DNA of 34,136 nt, from contig JADHVR010000040.1 in NCBI GenBank assembly GCA_016783885.1, positions 1 to 34,136 on the forward strand, read 5' to 3'. The translations under genes and the position numbers were made by a program. Below are positions 7,970-15,526 of this stretch, one piece after another. Position 1 is the first letter of the stretch; each line of letters starts with the position of its first letter. This DNA is from Bacteroidales bacterium (GTDB lineage: Bacteria > Bacteroidota > Bacteroidia > Bacteroidales > JAADJA01). Under the pieces are notes generated by a model. The model was given only the letters and a program-made list of their open reading frames with translations. It did not search any database and was not told the DNA's origin.

Positions 7970-8962
7970 TTATTTTTTAAGCAACCATGCCGCCTGATTG
8001 TCGTCCTTACGTATCATTGCCAGGTTCATTAACGCTTCAGCTTTATCTTCGGTGCTGAAATAACAAACCATGTATAAACCACGGGGGTTTTGTCCGGCGG
8101 AGTTTGCATCGTATCCCTTCTGGCGTAGTGTGGCAATAAGCCTTTCCGAGTTTGCTTTATAACGGAAGGCGCCGCCTATGATGTAATATTTTGGTCTGTT
8201 TAAAACAGGTTTTGCTGCGCTGGCAGTATTTTCAAGGGATGTTTCGGAATTCGTTTCCGCATCATTGGAAGATAAATTCAAATCTTTAATGATTTCAGTT
8301 TTGTTTTCAACATTTAATGTATTCGCTGCTTTTCCCGGGCTGGTTTGTTCTGAAGATGGAACAAGACTGGATTGCTGAGTTGTGTTATCCCTGAAACCGG
8401 TTTTGAATGTGAACCATCCGATAAGCAAAAGCACAGGTATAATTGCCAGGTATGCCCAGTGTATTTTTCTTATCCTGCCTGTTCTTTCCGGTACAGGCTT
8501 ACGGTCGATGAATTTCTTTTCAAGCCGTTTATGCATGGGTACGCGCACAACAGGCGGGGAGATAAATGTTGTTAATCCGTAAGAATCGTCAAGATAATTA
8601 ACTGATTTATCCGGATCAAAAAGAAGGTTTCCTTCAACATCTATGCTTATGGTTCCGATCTTATCAAGGATAATGCTTTCGCCTTGTTTCAGTTTCAGCT
8701 TACATTCCCATACAAAATTTTCAACCATCCTTTTGGCTTCTTCGTAGAGGATTTTCCCGGAAATGGCAATATTGTGTTGCAGAAGTCCGTCGTTTTGTGT
8801 TAGTTTTGAGTTAAACAAAATGCTTTTTGAAGGAGGATAAAAAATATGATTTACAGGATGGATTTTTGCAGGTGCATAGTTAGTAACAAAACCTCCAAAA
8901 CCCGGCACGACCACACAATCGTGATGATAGAGCAATTTGCTTATGTAATGGTCAATCTGCAT
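7970..8962 (-). CDS. HU-like (CCDC81-type) domain, transmembrane helix and SPOR domain protein
   Basis: This 330-residue protein has three parts. Residues 1-150 carry two HU-like modules of the bacterial CCDC81 type, starting MQIDHYISKLLYHHDCVVVPGFGGFV. A single membrane helix lies at about 170-188 (WAYLAIIPVLLLIGWFTF), preceded by basic residues, so the N-terminus should be cytoplasmic. After a Ser/Thr/Asn-rich linker, residues about 257-330 form a SPOR domain (KYYIIGGAFRYKANSERLIATL...), which in known proteins binds denuded peptidoglycan at division sites. The protein may link a cytoplasmic component to the septal wall; that is inference. It lies 48 bases after kdsB on the same strand and probably ends that operon. 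Confidence 0.85.
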   Translation of the reverse strand: MQIDHYISKLLYHHDCVVVPGFGGFVTNYAPAKIHPVNHIFYPPSKSILFNSKLTQNDGLLQHNIAISGKILYEEAKRMVENFVWECKLKLKQGESIILDKIGTISIDVEGNLLFDPDKSVNYLDDSYGLTTFISPPVVRVPMHKRLEKKFIDRKPVPERTGRIRKIHWAYLAIIPVLLLIGWFTFKTGFRDNTTQQSSLVPSSEQTSPGKAANTLNVENKTEIIKDLNLSSNDAETNSETSLENTASAAKPVLNRPKYYIIGGAFRYKANSERLIATLRQKGYDANSAGQNPRGLYMVCYFSTEDKAEALMNLAMIRKDDNQAAWLLKK

Positions 8963-9010
8963 AAAGAGGTATTTACGAATGCGCTAAATTACTAAAACAT
9001 GAGGTTAAAT

Positions 9011-9757
9011 TCAAGTCTTGTTAAAAAATTTTGACAAATCATCGGGCGTATCCACTGCATAACTTTCTATGTCGGTTTCGCTAACAGTGATCTTATAGCC
9101 GTTTTCTAACCAGCGAAGTTGCTCTAACGATTCGGCTTTTTCCAATGGAGTAATATTCAATTTTGTGATCTCTTTTAAGATGTTTGTCTTGTAAGCGTAA
9201 ATGCCGATATGTTTGTAGAATTCGTGTTTTCTGATCCATTCCTGTTTATCTGAATTTTGGATAAAAGGTATGGCTTGTCTGCTGAAATAAATTGCCTGAT
9301 GGTTTTTATTGATAATTACTTTATTTACATTCGGATTAAAAAGTTCTTCAGGGGTTGTAATTTTTTTTATTAATGTGGCAATCTGAACATCAGTTGATTT
9401 AAAACATGAGGCAACCTGATCAATTTGTTTCGGACTGATATATGGTTCGTCTCCCTGTATATTGATTATTACATCAAAGATATTTCCATCTGCCTGTAAT
9501 TCGTCAATTACTTCCCTGCATCGCTCGGTACCACTTTTATGGGTTGTTGATGTTAACATCACTTTTCCGCCGAAATCCAATACTTTTTTTTCTATTCTTT
9601 TGTCATCCGTAGCCACAATCAGGTCTGATAAAGAAGTGGCTTTAGCAGATTGTTCGTAAACCCTTTGGATCATTGACTTCCTATTTATTTTTGCAAGGGG
9701 TTTACCCGGAAATCTTGAAGATGCATATCGTGCAGGAATGATTCCGAGAATTTTCAT
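9011..9757 (-). CDS. kdsB: 3-deoxy-manno-octulosonate cytidylyltransferase
   Basis: KdsB activates Kdo with CTP to give CMP-Kdo, the donor for the inner core of lipopolysaccharide. The 248-residue length is typical. The N-terminus MKILGIIPARYASSRFPGKP contains the nucleotide-binding loop. LIVATDD, SGTERC (about 76-81), INIQGDEPYI (about 97-106) and a late VDTPDDL are family motifs. It starts 4 bases after the YwqK-like gene and belongs to the minus-strand operon that begins at the deoxynucleoside kinase. The cytoplasmic role supports a Gram-negative organism with Kdo-containing LPS. Identification is firm. Confidence 0.97.
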   Translation of the reverse strand: MKILGIIPARYASSRFPGKPLAKINRKSMIQRVYEQSAKATSLSDLIVATDDKRIEKKVLDFGGKVMLTSTTHKSGTERCREVIDELQADGNIFDVIINIQGDEPYISPKQIDQVASCFKSTDVQIATLIKKITTPEELFNPNVNKVIINKNHQAIYFSRQAIPFIQNSDKQEWIRKHEFYKHIGIYAYKTNILKEITKLNITPLEKAESLEQLRWLENGYKITVSETDIESYAVDTPDDLSKFFNKT

Positions 9758-9761
9758 GGTT

Positions 9762-10634
9762 TTAATCAGCTTTTACATTAATTTTTTGTTCGGCAATATA
9801 TTCTTCTTCTTTACCTGATTTTAAATCTTTAATATTAATTTTGAAAATCAGGTTTTTCATTCCTGCGCTCCCAAATTTTCTGTTCCATTCGATTTTCGAT
9901 TTTTTTAATTCGGTAATAAAAAAATTATCAGGGTTTTGCTCATCAACTGCTTCTTTAATACTGAGGATCACTTTGCAAGCAGGTGGTATGGCAGCTTCAA
10001 CATATCCTCTGAGAGTATCCGAAACACGTATGGATTTATTTTCCGGATATATGCTAATAAGCCCCGAACCGGACACTTTCACGGCTTCGCCTTCTTCGTT
10101 ATATTTTCTGAAATATTTTATTTTTCCGGTCGAATCATAATATTCATAGGTAATAGGTCTTCCGTCAGAGTAATGGAATTTCCACTCGCCAGCCTTGTAA
10201 CCGTTTAACCGGTATCCTTCAAAACTTGTAATTCCGTTGCTGTAAATGGCTTTATGAAATCCATTAAGAAATCCGTTTTTATAATTCTCGAAGTGCATCA
10301 GTTCAGAATTGGCTTCATAGAATTTTCTTAATCCGTCAACGGTATCGTTTATATATTTTGCCGAATCCATTAGCCTGCCATCTTCATAATATGACACAGA
10401 TATATAATCATTATGTATATCATCCAAAAAAGTGATATTGGATTTAAGGCTGTTTTTATCGTACCATTCCTGCATAACCAATTTGCCATCATCATTATAA
10501 AACTTTTTCTTTTTATAACCCGACAGGCAAGAAATAAAAAAGGCAGTCAGAATTATAAGGCAAACAAGATGCTTCAGCTTAAAATATGTAACCAGAAATT
10601 GTACTAACCCTTCCTGATTTGATGTATTTACCAT
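9762..10634 (-). CDS. MORN/YwqK-like repeat protein, probable lipoprotein
   Basis: From the ATG at 10634 the protein has 290 residues. A hydrophobic stretch (HLVCLIILTAFFISC) ends in a cysteine at about residue 36, fitting a lipoprotein signal with a long basic lead. After it come repeated beta-hairpin units of the MORN/YwqK type: KKKKFYNDDGKLVMQEWYD, SYYEDGRLMDSAKY, AIYSNGITSFEGY and FHYSDGRPITYEYYD, each built around a turn with D/N-G. The last third (from about 190) is a different beta-rich domain. Similar proteins are often labelled YwqK-like antitoxins, but no toxin is seen here. A TTG at 10661 overlapping the upstream stop (TTGA) is an alternative start. I prefer the ATG for its signal peptide length. 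Confidence 0.65.
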   Translation of the reverse strand: MVNTSNQEGLVQFLVTYFKLKHLVCLIILTAFFISCLSGYKKKKFYNDDGKLVMQEWYDKNSLKSNITFLDDIHNDYISVSYYEDGRLMDSAKYINDTVDGLRKFYEANSELMHFENYKNGFLNGFHKAIYSNGITSFEGYRLNGYKAGEWKFHYSDGRPITYEYYDSTGKIKYFRKYNEEGEAVKVSGSGLISIYPENKSIRVSDTLRGYVEAAIPPACKVILSIKEAVDEQNPDNFFITELKKSKIEWNRKFGSAGMKNLIFKINIKDLKSGKEEEYIAEQKINVKAD

Positions 10635-10657
10635 TTTATTTTCTGATTTAAGGTAAT

Positions 10658-11272
10658 TCAAAAAAGTCCGTGCAGTTCGGCATTTACTTTTTCGATTATC
10701 ATAGCCAGGTCTTCAGGATTTTCTTCAATATTAATATCATCTACACTGAAAATAAGCAATTTTCCAAGTTTGTATTTTTCTATCCAGCTTTCATACCGTT
10801 CATTAAGTTTTTTCAGGTAATCCAACCGGATGGCTTCTTCATATTTCCTGCCTCTTTTTTGTATCTGGTTAACCAAAGTAGGAACAGCAGCACGTAAATA
10901 AATCAGAAGATCAGGCGGTTGAATGAAAGAGCTCATTAATTCAAACAATGAAATATAGTTGTCAAAGTCGCGCTTGGTCATAAGGTTCATTGAGTGCAGG
11001 TTTGAAGCGAAAATATACGCATCCTCATAAATGGTCCTGTCTTGTATTACGGTCTTCTCGCTTTTCCGTATTTCGACTATTTGCCTGAAACGGCTGTTAA
11101 GGAAATAAATCTGCAAGTTGAACGACCAACGTTGCATGTCTTCATAAAAACTGTTCAGGTAAGGATTGGTATCGACATCTTCAAAATGTGATTCCCATCC
11201 AAAATGCTTTGATAATAAACGCGTCATGGTAGTTTTACCTGAACCTATGTTTCCTGCTACTGCTATATGCAT
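10658..11272 (-). CDS. deoxynucleoside kinase (dGK/dAK family)
   Basis: This 204-residue cytoplasmic kinase phosphorylates deoxynucleosides in the salvage pathway, using ATP. The P-loop GNIGSGKTT is at residues 7-15. The family's catalytic segment QDRTIYEDAYIFA follows at about 83-95. The lid region with the arginines KRGRKYEEAIRLDYL lies near 138-152. The start MHIAVAGNIGSGKT leaves the normal few residues before the P-loop. It is the first gene of the minus-strand operon that continues into the YwqK-like gene and kdsB. Sequence alone does not say whether deoxyadenosine, deoxyguanosine or both are used. Confidence 0.9.
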   Translation of the reverse strand: MHIAVAGNIGSGKTTMTRLLSKHFGWESHFEDVDTNPYLNSFYEDMQRWSFNLQIYFLNSRFRQIVEIRKSEKTVIQDRTIYEDAYIFASNLHSMNLMTKRDFDNYISLFELMSSFIQPPDLLIYLRAAVPTLVNQIQKRGRKYEEAIRLDYLKKLNERYESWIEKYKLGKLLIFSVDDINIEENPEDLAMIIEKVNAELHGLF

Positions 11273-11371
11273 ATCTGTTTAATTTTTGTTCATGAAAAAT
11301 AACTAAGTTTTTTATTACCTTTATTCACCCTATTTCCCTATATTATTTTAAACGGATAAAATTAATATTTT

Positions 11372-12886
11372 TTAATTAACCATTTTAAGTATTTCATCAA
11401 CATACTTTCTGTCGTTCGACAGTCTTGGCACTTTATACTGACCACCTAACTTGTTTTTTTTCTTTAACCAATTGTAAAATGTTTTTGCAGGCATTTGTTT
11501 TATGACAGGAGACCTTAAAACCATGTTATTGTATCTTTTTGCTTCGTAATCCGAGTTTAACGATTTCAGGGCGTTGTCAAGCGTTTCGGCAAAATATTCA
11601 ATATTCTCCGGGGGTTTTTCAAATTCGATGAGCCATTCGTGGGCGGCATTTTCGCCGGGTTTGAAATAAACAGGAGCAGCAGAAAATTCGTTAATAACAG
11701 CATTGCATTTTTTACAGGCAATTGCAAGGGCTTTTACTGCATTATCAACAATCACTTCCTCACCTACTGCATTTATAAAGTTTTTTGTCCTGCCTGTAAT
11801 CCTTATCCTGTATGGATTTAGAGAAGTAAATTTTACGATATCACCAATCAAATATCTCCATAATCCGGCATTTGTCGATATTACCAATGCATAATTTTTT
11901 TCCTGCTCCACTTCATTAAGTGATAAAGTTTTGGGGGTTTCAGTTTCCAACTGGTCTGTCGGGAGGAATTCATAATAAATACCGTAATCAAGCATCAGAA
12001 GCAGTTCGTCAGAATCGGTCTTGTCTTGTAATCCGAAAAATCCTTCCGAAGCGCTATAGGTTTCCATATAGTGCATATCGTCAGAAGGGATTAATTCTTC
12101 AAACTGTTTTTGGTACGGACTAAAATTTACTCCTCCGTGAAAAAACACCTCCATGTTTGGCCAAACCTCCAGTATATTGCTTTTCCCTGTTATTTCAAGA
12201 ATTCGTCTTAATAATAATAATGTCCATGAAGGGACACCAAGTATATTTGTAACATTATGATTAATGGTTGAGGTTGCCATTTTTTCTATCTTGCTTTCCC
12301 ACTCGTCCATAAGTGCAACCGACCGTTTGGGCACCCTTATAAATTCAGCCCAGTAAGGAAGGTTCTGAACAATAAGAGCCGAAAGGTCGCCATCATAGTA
12401 ATTTTCATTATTTATTTCTGTAATACGATGGCTGCCTCCCATAGCGAGTCCTCTTCCGGCAAACATGTAGTTATAGGGATAATTATTGCAATAAATAGAA
12501 AGCATGTCTTTGCCGCCCTTGTAATGACATTCCTCCAGTGCCTCCTGGCTTACGGGGATATATTTGCTTTTATCGGCGGTTGTGCCGGATGATTTTGCAA
12601 ATAACTTTATGTCAGAATTCCAGAGTATGTTTTGCTCGCCCTTGCGTAACCTGTTGATATAAGGCTTCAAAGCATCGTAATCATTTATAGGAACCCTTTC
12701 TTTATATTCTTTCAGAGAGTTAATTGACTTATAATCGTATTTTTTTCCCCATTCAGTATCCCTTGCTTTTACAAGAAGCTTTTTAAGCCATTCATCCTGA
12801 ACTTCATAAGGAAACTTCATAAAAAGTTCGATCTGGTGAAATCGCTTTTTCATCAACCAAGATAATACTGAATTTATTAGCGCCAT
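11372..12886 (-). CDS. GH3 auxin-responsive promoter family protein (acyl-adenylate-forming)
   Basis: This 504-residue protein is of the GH3 fold, relatives of the ANL adenylating enzymes. Plant members conjugate amino acids to jasmonate or auxin; the substrate of bacterial members is generally unknown. Visible motifs are the ATP-binding loop LFAKSSGTTADKSKYIPVS (about 90-108), METYSASEGFFG (about 275-286), and GLWRYLIGDIVKF followed by RITGRTKNFINAVGEE (about 340-375), which match the adenylation motifs. The C-terminus includes KLGGQYKVPRLSNDR. It is a single minus-strand gene, divergent from ispE with overlapping promoters. Length and all main motifs are intact, so it should be active. The metabolite it acts on is not evident from its neighbours. 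Confidence 0.88.
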   Translation of the reverse strand: MALINSVLSWLMKKRFHQIELFMKFPYEVQDEWLKKLLVKARDTEWGKKYDYKSINSLKEYKERVPINDYDALKPYINRLRKGEQNILWNSDIKLFAKSSGTTADKSKYIPVSQEALEECHYKGGKDMLSIYCNNYPYNYMFAGRGLAMGGSHRITEINNENYYDGDLSALIVQNLPYWAEFIRVPKRSVALMDEWESKIEKMATSTINHNVTNILGVPSWTLLLLRRILEITGKSNILEVWPNMEVFFHGGVNFSPYQKQFEELIPSDDMHYMETYSASEGFFGLQDKTDSDELLLMLDYGIYYEFLPTDQLETETPKTLSLNEVEQEKNYALVISTNAGLWRYLIGDIVKFTSLNPYRIRITGRTKNFINAVGEEVIVDNAVKALAIACKKCNAVINEFSAAPVYFKPGENAAHEWLIEFEKPPENIEYFAETLDNALKSLNSDYEAKRYNNMVLRSPVIKQMPAKTFYNWLKKKNKLGGQYKVPRLSNDRKYVDEILKMVN

Positions 12887-12917
12887 TTAAATTTGATTTA
12901 CGATTTATTATTCCCCA

Positions 12918-12925
12918 CAAAAATA
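12918..12925 (-). promoter_or_regulatory. -7 box for the GH3-family gene
   Basis: Minus-strand TATTTTTG matches TAnnTTTG, 32 bases before the GH3 ATG at 12886. The -33 partner is not clear. It sits 9 bases from the ispE -7 box on the other strand, so the two promoters overlap. Confidence 0.45.
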
Positions 12926-12934
12926 TAAATATAT

Positions 12935-12942
12935 TAGCTTTG
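12935..12942 (+). promoter_or_regulatory. -7 box for ispE
   Basis: TAGCTTTG matches the Bacteroidota -7 consensus exactly, 68 bases before the ispE ATG. It faces the GH3 promoter across a short shared region. No good TTTG lies at the expected upstream distance. Confidence 0.45.
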
Positions 12943-13010
12943 TTGAATCTTATATTTAATCAGAATAAAAAAATAGTTTAAGTAGTTATAAGTTATATGT
13001 TAATTGTTAT

Positions 13011-13823
13011 ATGCTTTGCTTCCCAAATTGTAAAATAAACCTCGGGCTGTCAGTAATTGAAAAGCGGCAGGATGGTTTTCATAACGTAGAAACGGTGATG
13101 TACCCCATTGGAATGAATGACATACTTGAAATCATCATTTCACCAAATAAGAAGTTCACGTTTCAAACTTCAGGAATAAATATTTCGGGTGAAAGAAAGC
13201 ACAACCTTGTGGTGAAAGCATACAAGATGTTAAAAAAAGATTTTAAACTTGAACCGGTTGAGATACATCTGCATAAAACAATACCACCCGGAGCCGGTTT
13301 GGGGGGTGGCTCTGCTGATGCCGCTTATGCTATCAAATTGCTTAATAATATTTTTAATTTAAAGCTTACAGTAAAACAAATGCAGCAATATGCCCGTCAA
13401 TTAGGAAGCGATTGTGCTTTTTTTATAGAGAACAAACCTGTGCTTGCTTATGCAAAAGGTGACAGGTTTGAGAATATTCGGGTGGAATTGAGCGATTATT
13501 GTTTTATTATTGTAAAACCTGAAATTCATATAAATACTACAGAAGCTTACTCATGGATAAAACCATCAACAAAAGACACTTCACTTAAAGAGGTCATCAG
13601 GCAGCCGGTTGAAAAATGGGGAAACACGCTTATAAATGATTTTGAGGAAGTGATTTTCAAAAGACATCCTGAAATTAAAAAAATCAAAGATCGATTATAT
13701 GAACTCGGAGCTGTTTATGCATCGATGAGCGGCAGTGGCTCGGCGGTTTATGGGATTTTTAAAGAACAACCGGAAATAAATAATGAGTTTTCCGATTGTT
13801 TTGTCTGGAAAGATTATTATTAG
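13011..13823 (+). CDS. ispE: 4-diphosphocytidyl-2-C-methyl-D-erythritol kinase
   Basis: IspE phosphorylates CDP-methylerythritol with ATP in the non-mevalonate (MEP) route to isoprenoids. The 270-residue protein is a GHMP kinase: N-terminal CKINLGLSVIEKRQDGFHNVET (split as CKINLGL and DGFHNVET), the glycine-rich ATP loop PPGAGLGGGSADAAYA (about 91-106) and the C-terminal MSGSGSAVYGIF. The N-terminus begins just before the first strand, which supports the ATG at 13011. It stands alone between the GH3 gene and the protease pair. Its presence implies that the organism makes isoprenoids by the MEP pathway. Identification is firm. Confidence 0.96.
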   Translation: MLCFPNCKINLGLSVIEKRQDGFHNVETVMYPIGMNDILEIIISPNKKFTFQTSGINISGERKHNLVVKAYKMLKKDFKLEPVEIHLHKTIPPGAGLGGGSADAAYAIKLLNNIFNLKLTVKQMQQYARQLGSDCAFFIENKPVLAYAKGDRFENIRVELSDYCFIIVKPEIHINTTEAYSWIKPSTKDTSLKEVIRQPVEKWGNTLINDFEEVIFKRHPEIKKIKDRLYELGAVYASMSGSGSAVYGIFKEQPEINNEFSDCFVWKDYY

Positions 13824-13868
13824 CCTGTCAATAATTTTTTTTGCCATTTTAAAAAAATTAAGATTTTA

Positions 13869-13900
13869 GTTGCTTTCTGGTTATTAATACATTATATTTG
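13869..13900 (+). promoter_or_regulatory. Bacteroidota-type promoter of the protease pair
   Basis: GTTG (13869-13872) is followed after 20 bases by TATATTTG (13893-13900), a full match to TAnnTTTG. The box ends 34 bases before the ATG at 13935. Confidence 0.55.
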
Positions 13901-13934
13901 TATTTTTATAAATATAAACCAAAATTGAAAAAAC

Positions 13935-14534
13935 ATGAAAAAAATTTCAATGATTCTAACAATTGTCACAATAGGGATATTTATTATTATCCTTGAGGGA
14001 TGTGATAGTTGTAAATGTAAGCCTGCATTAATAGGCTCACAGCCGGTAACACTTCGTGCCCAGGAAACCGGCAACTGGTGCTGGGCAGCTACTACTCAAA
14101 TGATCACCGAATTTTTAGGTCATGGTAGAACACAATGTGATCTGGCAAATGAACGTTTTGCCCGAAATGACTGTTGTACATCAGGATGTCCGAAAAATGC
14201 CGCCTGTAATATACCCGGATGGACAATGTTTACAGAATGCGGTTTTACTTACAGCAATTCTTCCGCACCATTAACCTGGGAAAAAATTAAATTTGAGATT
14301 TATTGTGCTAAAAAGCCTCTGTCTTTTGCTTATGGTCCTAAAAGTGGCGGAGTAGGTCATGTACTTGTTATTTATGGCTATGCCGAAATGGGAGATGATA
14401 AGTTTCTTTTTCTGAAAGACCCATGGTCGCCGTGTAATGGCACTGACAGGTTTATTACTTACCAGGAATACAGCAACTCTGCAACTCACAATCATTGGGA
14501 AACTGCATATAGTTTTAAATATACATCTGAATAA
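13935..14534 (+). CDS. papain-like cysteine protease, probable lipoprotein
   Basis: This 199-residue protein starts with a hydrophobic signal that ends ILEGC, giving a likely lipidated Cys23. The mature part is a compact papain-fold peptidase: NWCWAATTQMITEF with the nucleophile at Cys49, GGVGHVLVIYGY with His142, and LKDPW with Asp162. This Cys-His-Asp/Asn order and the NWCWAA signature fit the papain-like/C39-like family of small secreted bacterial proteases. It carries many extra cysteines (about 12 outside the nucleophile), for example NDCCTSGC and KNAACN, suggesting disulfides. The downstream ORF begins 17 bases after its stop behind a strong ribosome-binding site, so the two are probably one operon. 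Substrate unknown. Confidence 0.8.
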   Translation: MKKISMILTIVTIGIFIIILEGCDSCKCKPALIGSQPVTLRAQETGNWCWAATTQMITEFLGHGRTQCDLANERFARNDCCTSGCPKNAACNIPGWTMFTECGFTYSNSSAPLTWEKIKFEIYCAKKPLSFAYGPKSGGVGHVLVIYGYAEMGDDKFLFLKDPWSPCNGTDRFITYQEYSNSATHNHWETAYSFKYTSE

Positions 14535-14537
14535 AAT

Positions 14538-14544
14538 AAGGAGG
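14538..14544 (+). promoter_or_regulatory. strong Shine-Dalgarno sequence before the protease partner gene
   Basis: AAGGAGG lies 7 bases before the ATG at 14552. A near-complete anti-16S match at optimal spacing is unusual in Bacteroidota, which mostly lack such sites; nearly all other genes in this window have none. It fixes the start of the downstream gene. Confidence 0.7.
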
Positions 14545-14551
14545 AATTATC

Positions 14552-15268
14552 ATGAAAAAAATAAATATTACAATATCAGTAATTATCCTGATTATATTTC
14601 CATTATTTTTGGTATGTAGTGAAAATGAAAAAATATCAAACGAAATGCAGGAAATAACCGGAAAAGAAACACCACGCGAAGCGGCAAACGCAGCTATTGA
14701 AGCATTACAAAAGCTAACCAATGAAGAAAATTTTCAAAATCTGGGATTCAATTCTTTAAAAGAGGTTAAAGAATTAGAAGTTGGCGATCCAATTCCATTA
14801 AAGGGAATTGCATACAATAAATTGCTAAAATTTGAAGAGGGTTCACCAATTAATACATTATTTGAAAAAAATAAACAATTTGTTTTTCCACTTTTATTTA
14901 ACGGACAAGTTAAGACTACGGTAACAGTTATTGAAACTGATAAGGGATGGGTTTTTAACAATTTTGGAGGAACTATATATACTGAAATTATTACTGACAA
15001 AAGAATATTCAGCGGTTGGCCCGATACTGTGGAAGTTAATATTAAAGACATGAATATTATTTCAATACCCGGTTTAAATATTGAAATGGTGGGATTTGAT
15101 ATTAATAATGATTGGTGGCTAATACCTACATTTGACAATCCTAAAATAGAAGTAAAGCAATATTCAAAGCTTCCGGCTAAAGAACTTATGCCTGTTATAA
15201 AATCGTATGCTATTGAATTTGAAAACCAATACGGTGACCAAATCAAGGAAAAACGGTTAGTAAAATAA
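14552..15268 (+). CDS. unknown exported protein, partner of the papain-like protease
   Basis: This 238-residue protein starts with a signal peptide (residues 1-22, basic KK then a long hydrophobic run). The residue before the cysteine is valine, so it is more likely cleaved by signal peptidase I than lipidated. The mature part starts with a helical stretch (SNEMQEITGKETPREAANAAIEALQ broken at P). It then becomes beta-rich (GDPIPLKGIAYNKLL, FVFPLLFNGQVKTTVTVIETDKGWVFNNFGG, GFDINNDWWLIPTF). I recognise no named family. It lies 17 bases after the protease gene with the best ribosome-binding site in the window. A role as propeptide, inhibitor or substrate of that protease is possible but is inference only. 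Confidence 0.65.
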   Translation: MKKINITISVIILIIFPLFLVCSENEKISNEMQEITGKETPREAANAAIEALQKLTNEENFQNLGFNSLKEVKELEVGDPIPLKGIAYNKLLKFEEGSPINTLFEKNKQFVFPLLFNGQVKTTVTVIETDKGWVFNNFGGTIYTEIITDKRIFSGWPDTVEVNIKDMNIISIPGLNIEMVGFDINNDWWLIPTFDNPKIEVKQYSKLPAKELMPVIKSYAIEFENQYGDQIKEKRLVK

Positions 15269-15377
15269 GCACTTAGCTCGAAAATATTTGGTTTAGTAAT
15301 TCTGCCGCCAATAGTCGAAAGACTGCAGATTCAGAACTCCTGACCCACTTAAAACGAAAATGGCACTATTAGATTTT

Positions 15378-15451
15378 AAATTCTCCATAGCCATAGCATA
15401 GGGTTTAAACCCTATGCTATATGGCTATATGGAGATGGCTATGGAGAATTT
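15378..15451. repeat. large nested inverted repeat with alternative pairings
   Basis: The core 15393-15420 is a perfect 28-base palindrome. The outer arms 15378-15393 and 15436-15451 are perfect 16-base inverted repeats. Between core and right outer arm lies a near copy of that arm (about 15421-15434) with AT insertions, so the left arm can pair with either copy. It contains no open frame. Nothing else in the window resembles it. See the findings. Confidence 0.8.
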
Positions 15452-15474
15452 TATAACTATAATTTCGCTAATAA

Positions 15475-15504
15475 AAAAGGCTGACCATAAACGATCAGCC
15501 TTTT
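15475..15504. terminator. bidirectional intrinsic terminator
   Basis: A perfect 10-base stem (AAAAGGCTGA with TCAGCCTTTT) surrounds a 10-base loop, with A-rich and T-rich flanks that make it work in both directions. It ends 22 bases past the minus-strand stop at 15527 and can also end transcription from the protease pair. Confidence 0.8.
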
Positions 15505-15526
15505 ATTTGTTTCAGATAAAAAGATC

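Noticed and set aside
9762..10634. Antitoxin of a toxin-antitoxin system (YwqK label)
   Set aside because: The name comes from MORN-like repeats only. No toxin gene adjoins, and the protein has a lipoprotein-type signal in a housekeeping operon.
13822..13860. Terminator after ispE
   Set aside because: Only A/T runs pair here, with no GC stem, so a terminator cannot be supported.
14552..15268. Lipoprotein call for the protease partner
   Set aside because: The residue before the candidate cysteine is valine and the lipobox is poor; an ordinary signal peptide is more likely.
15313..15324. Small hairpin with a GAAA tetraloop, possible RNA element
   Set aside because: The stem has only four base pairs and no wider conserved fold could be built around it by eye.
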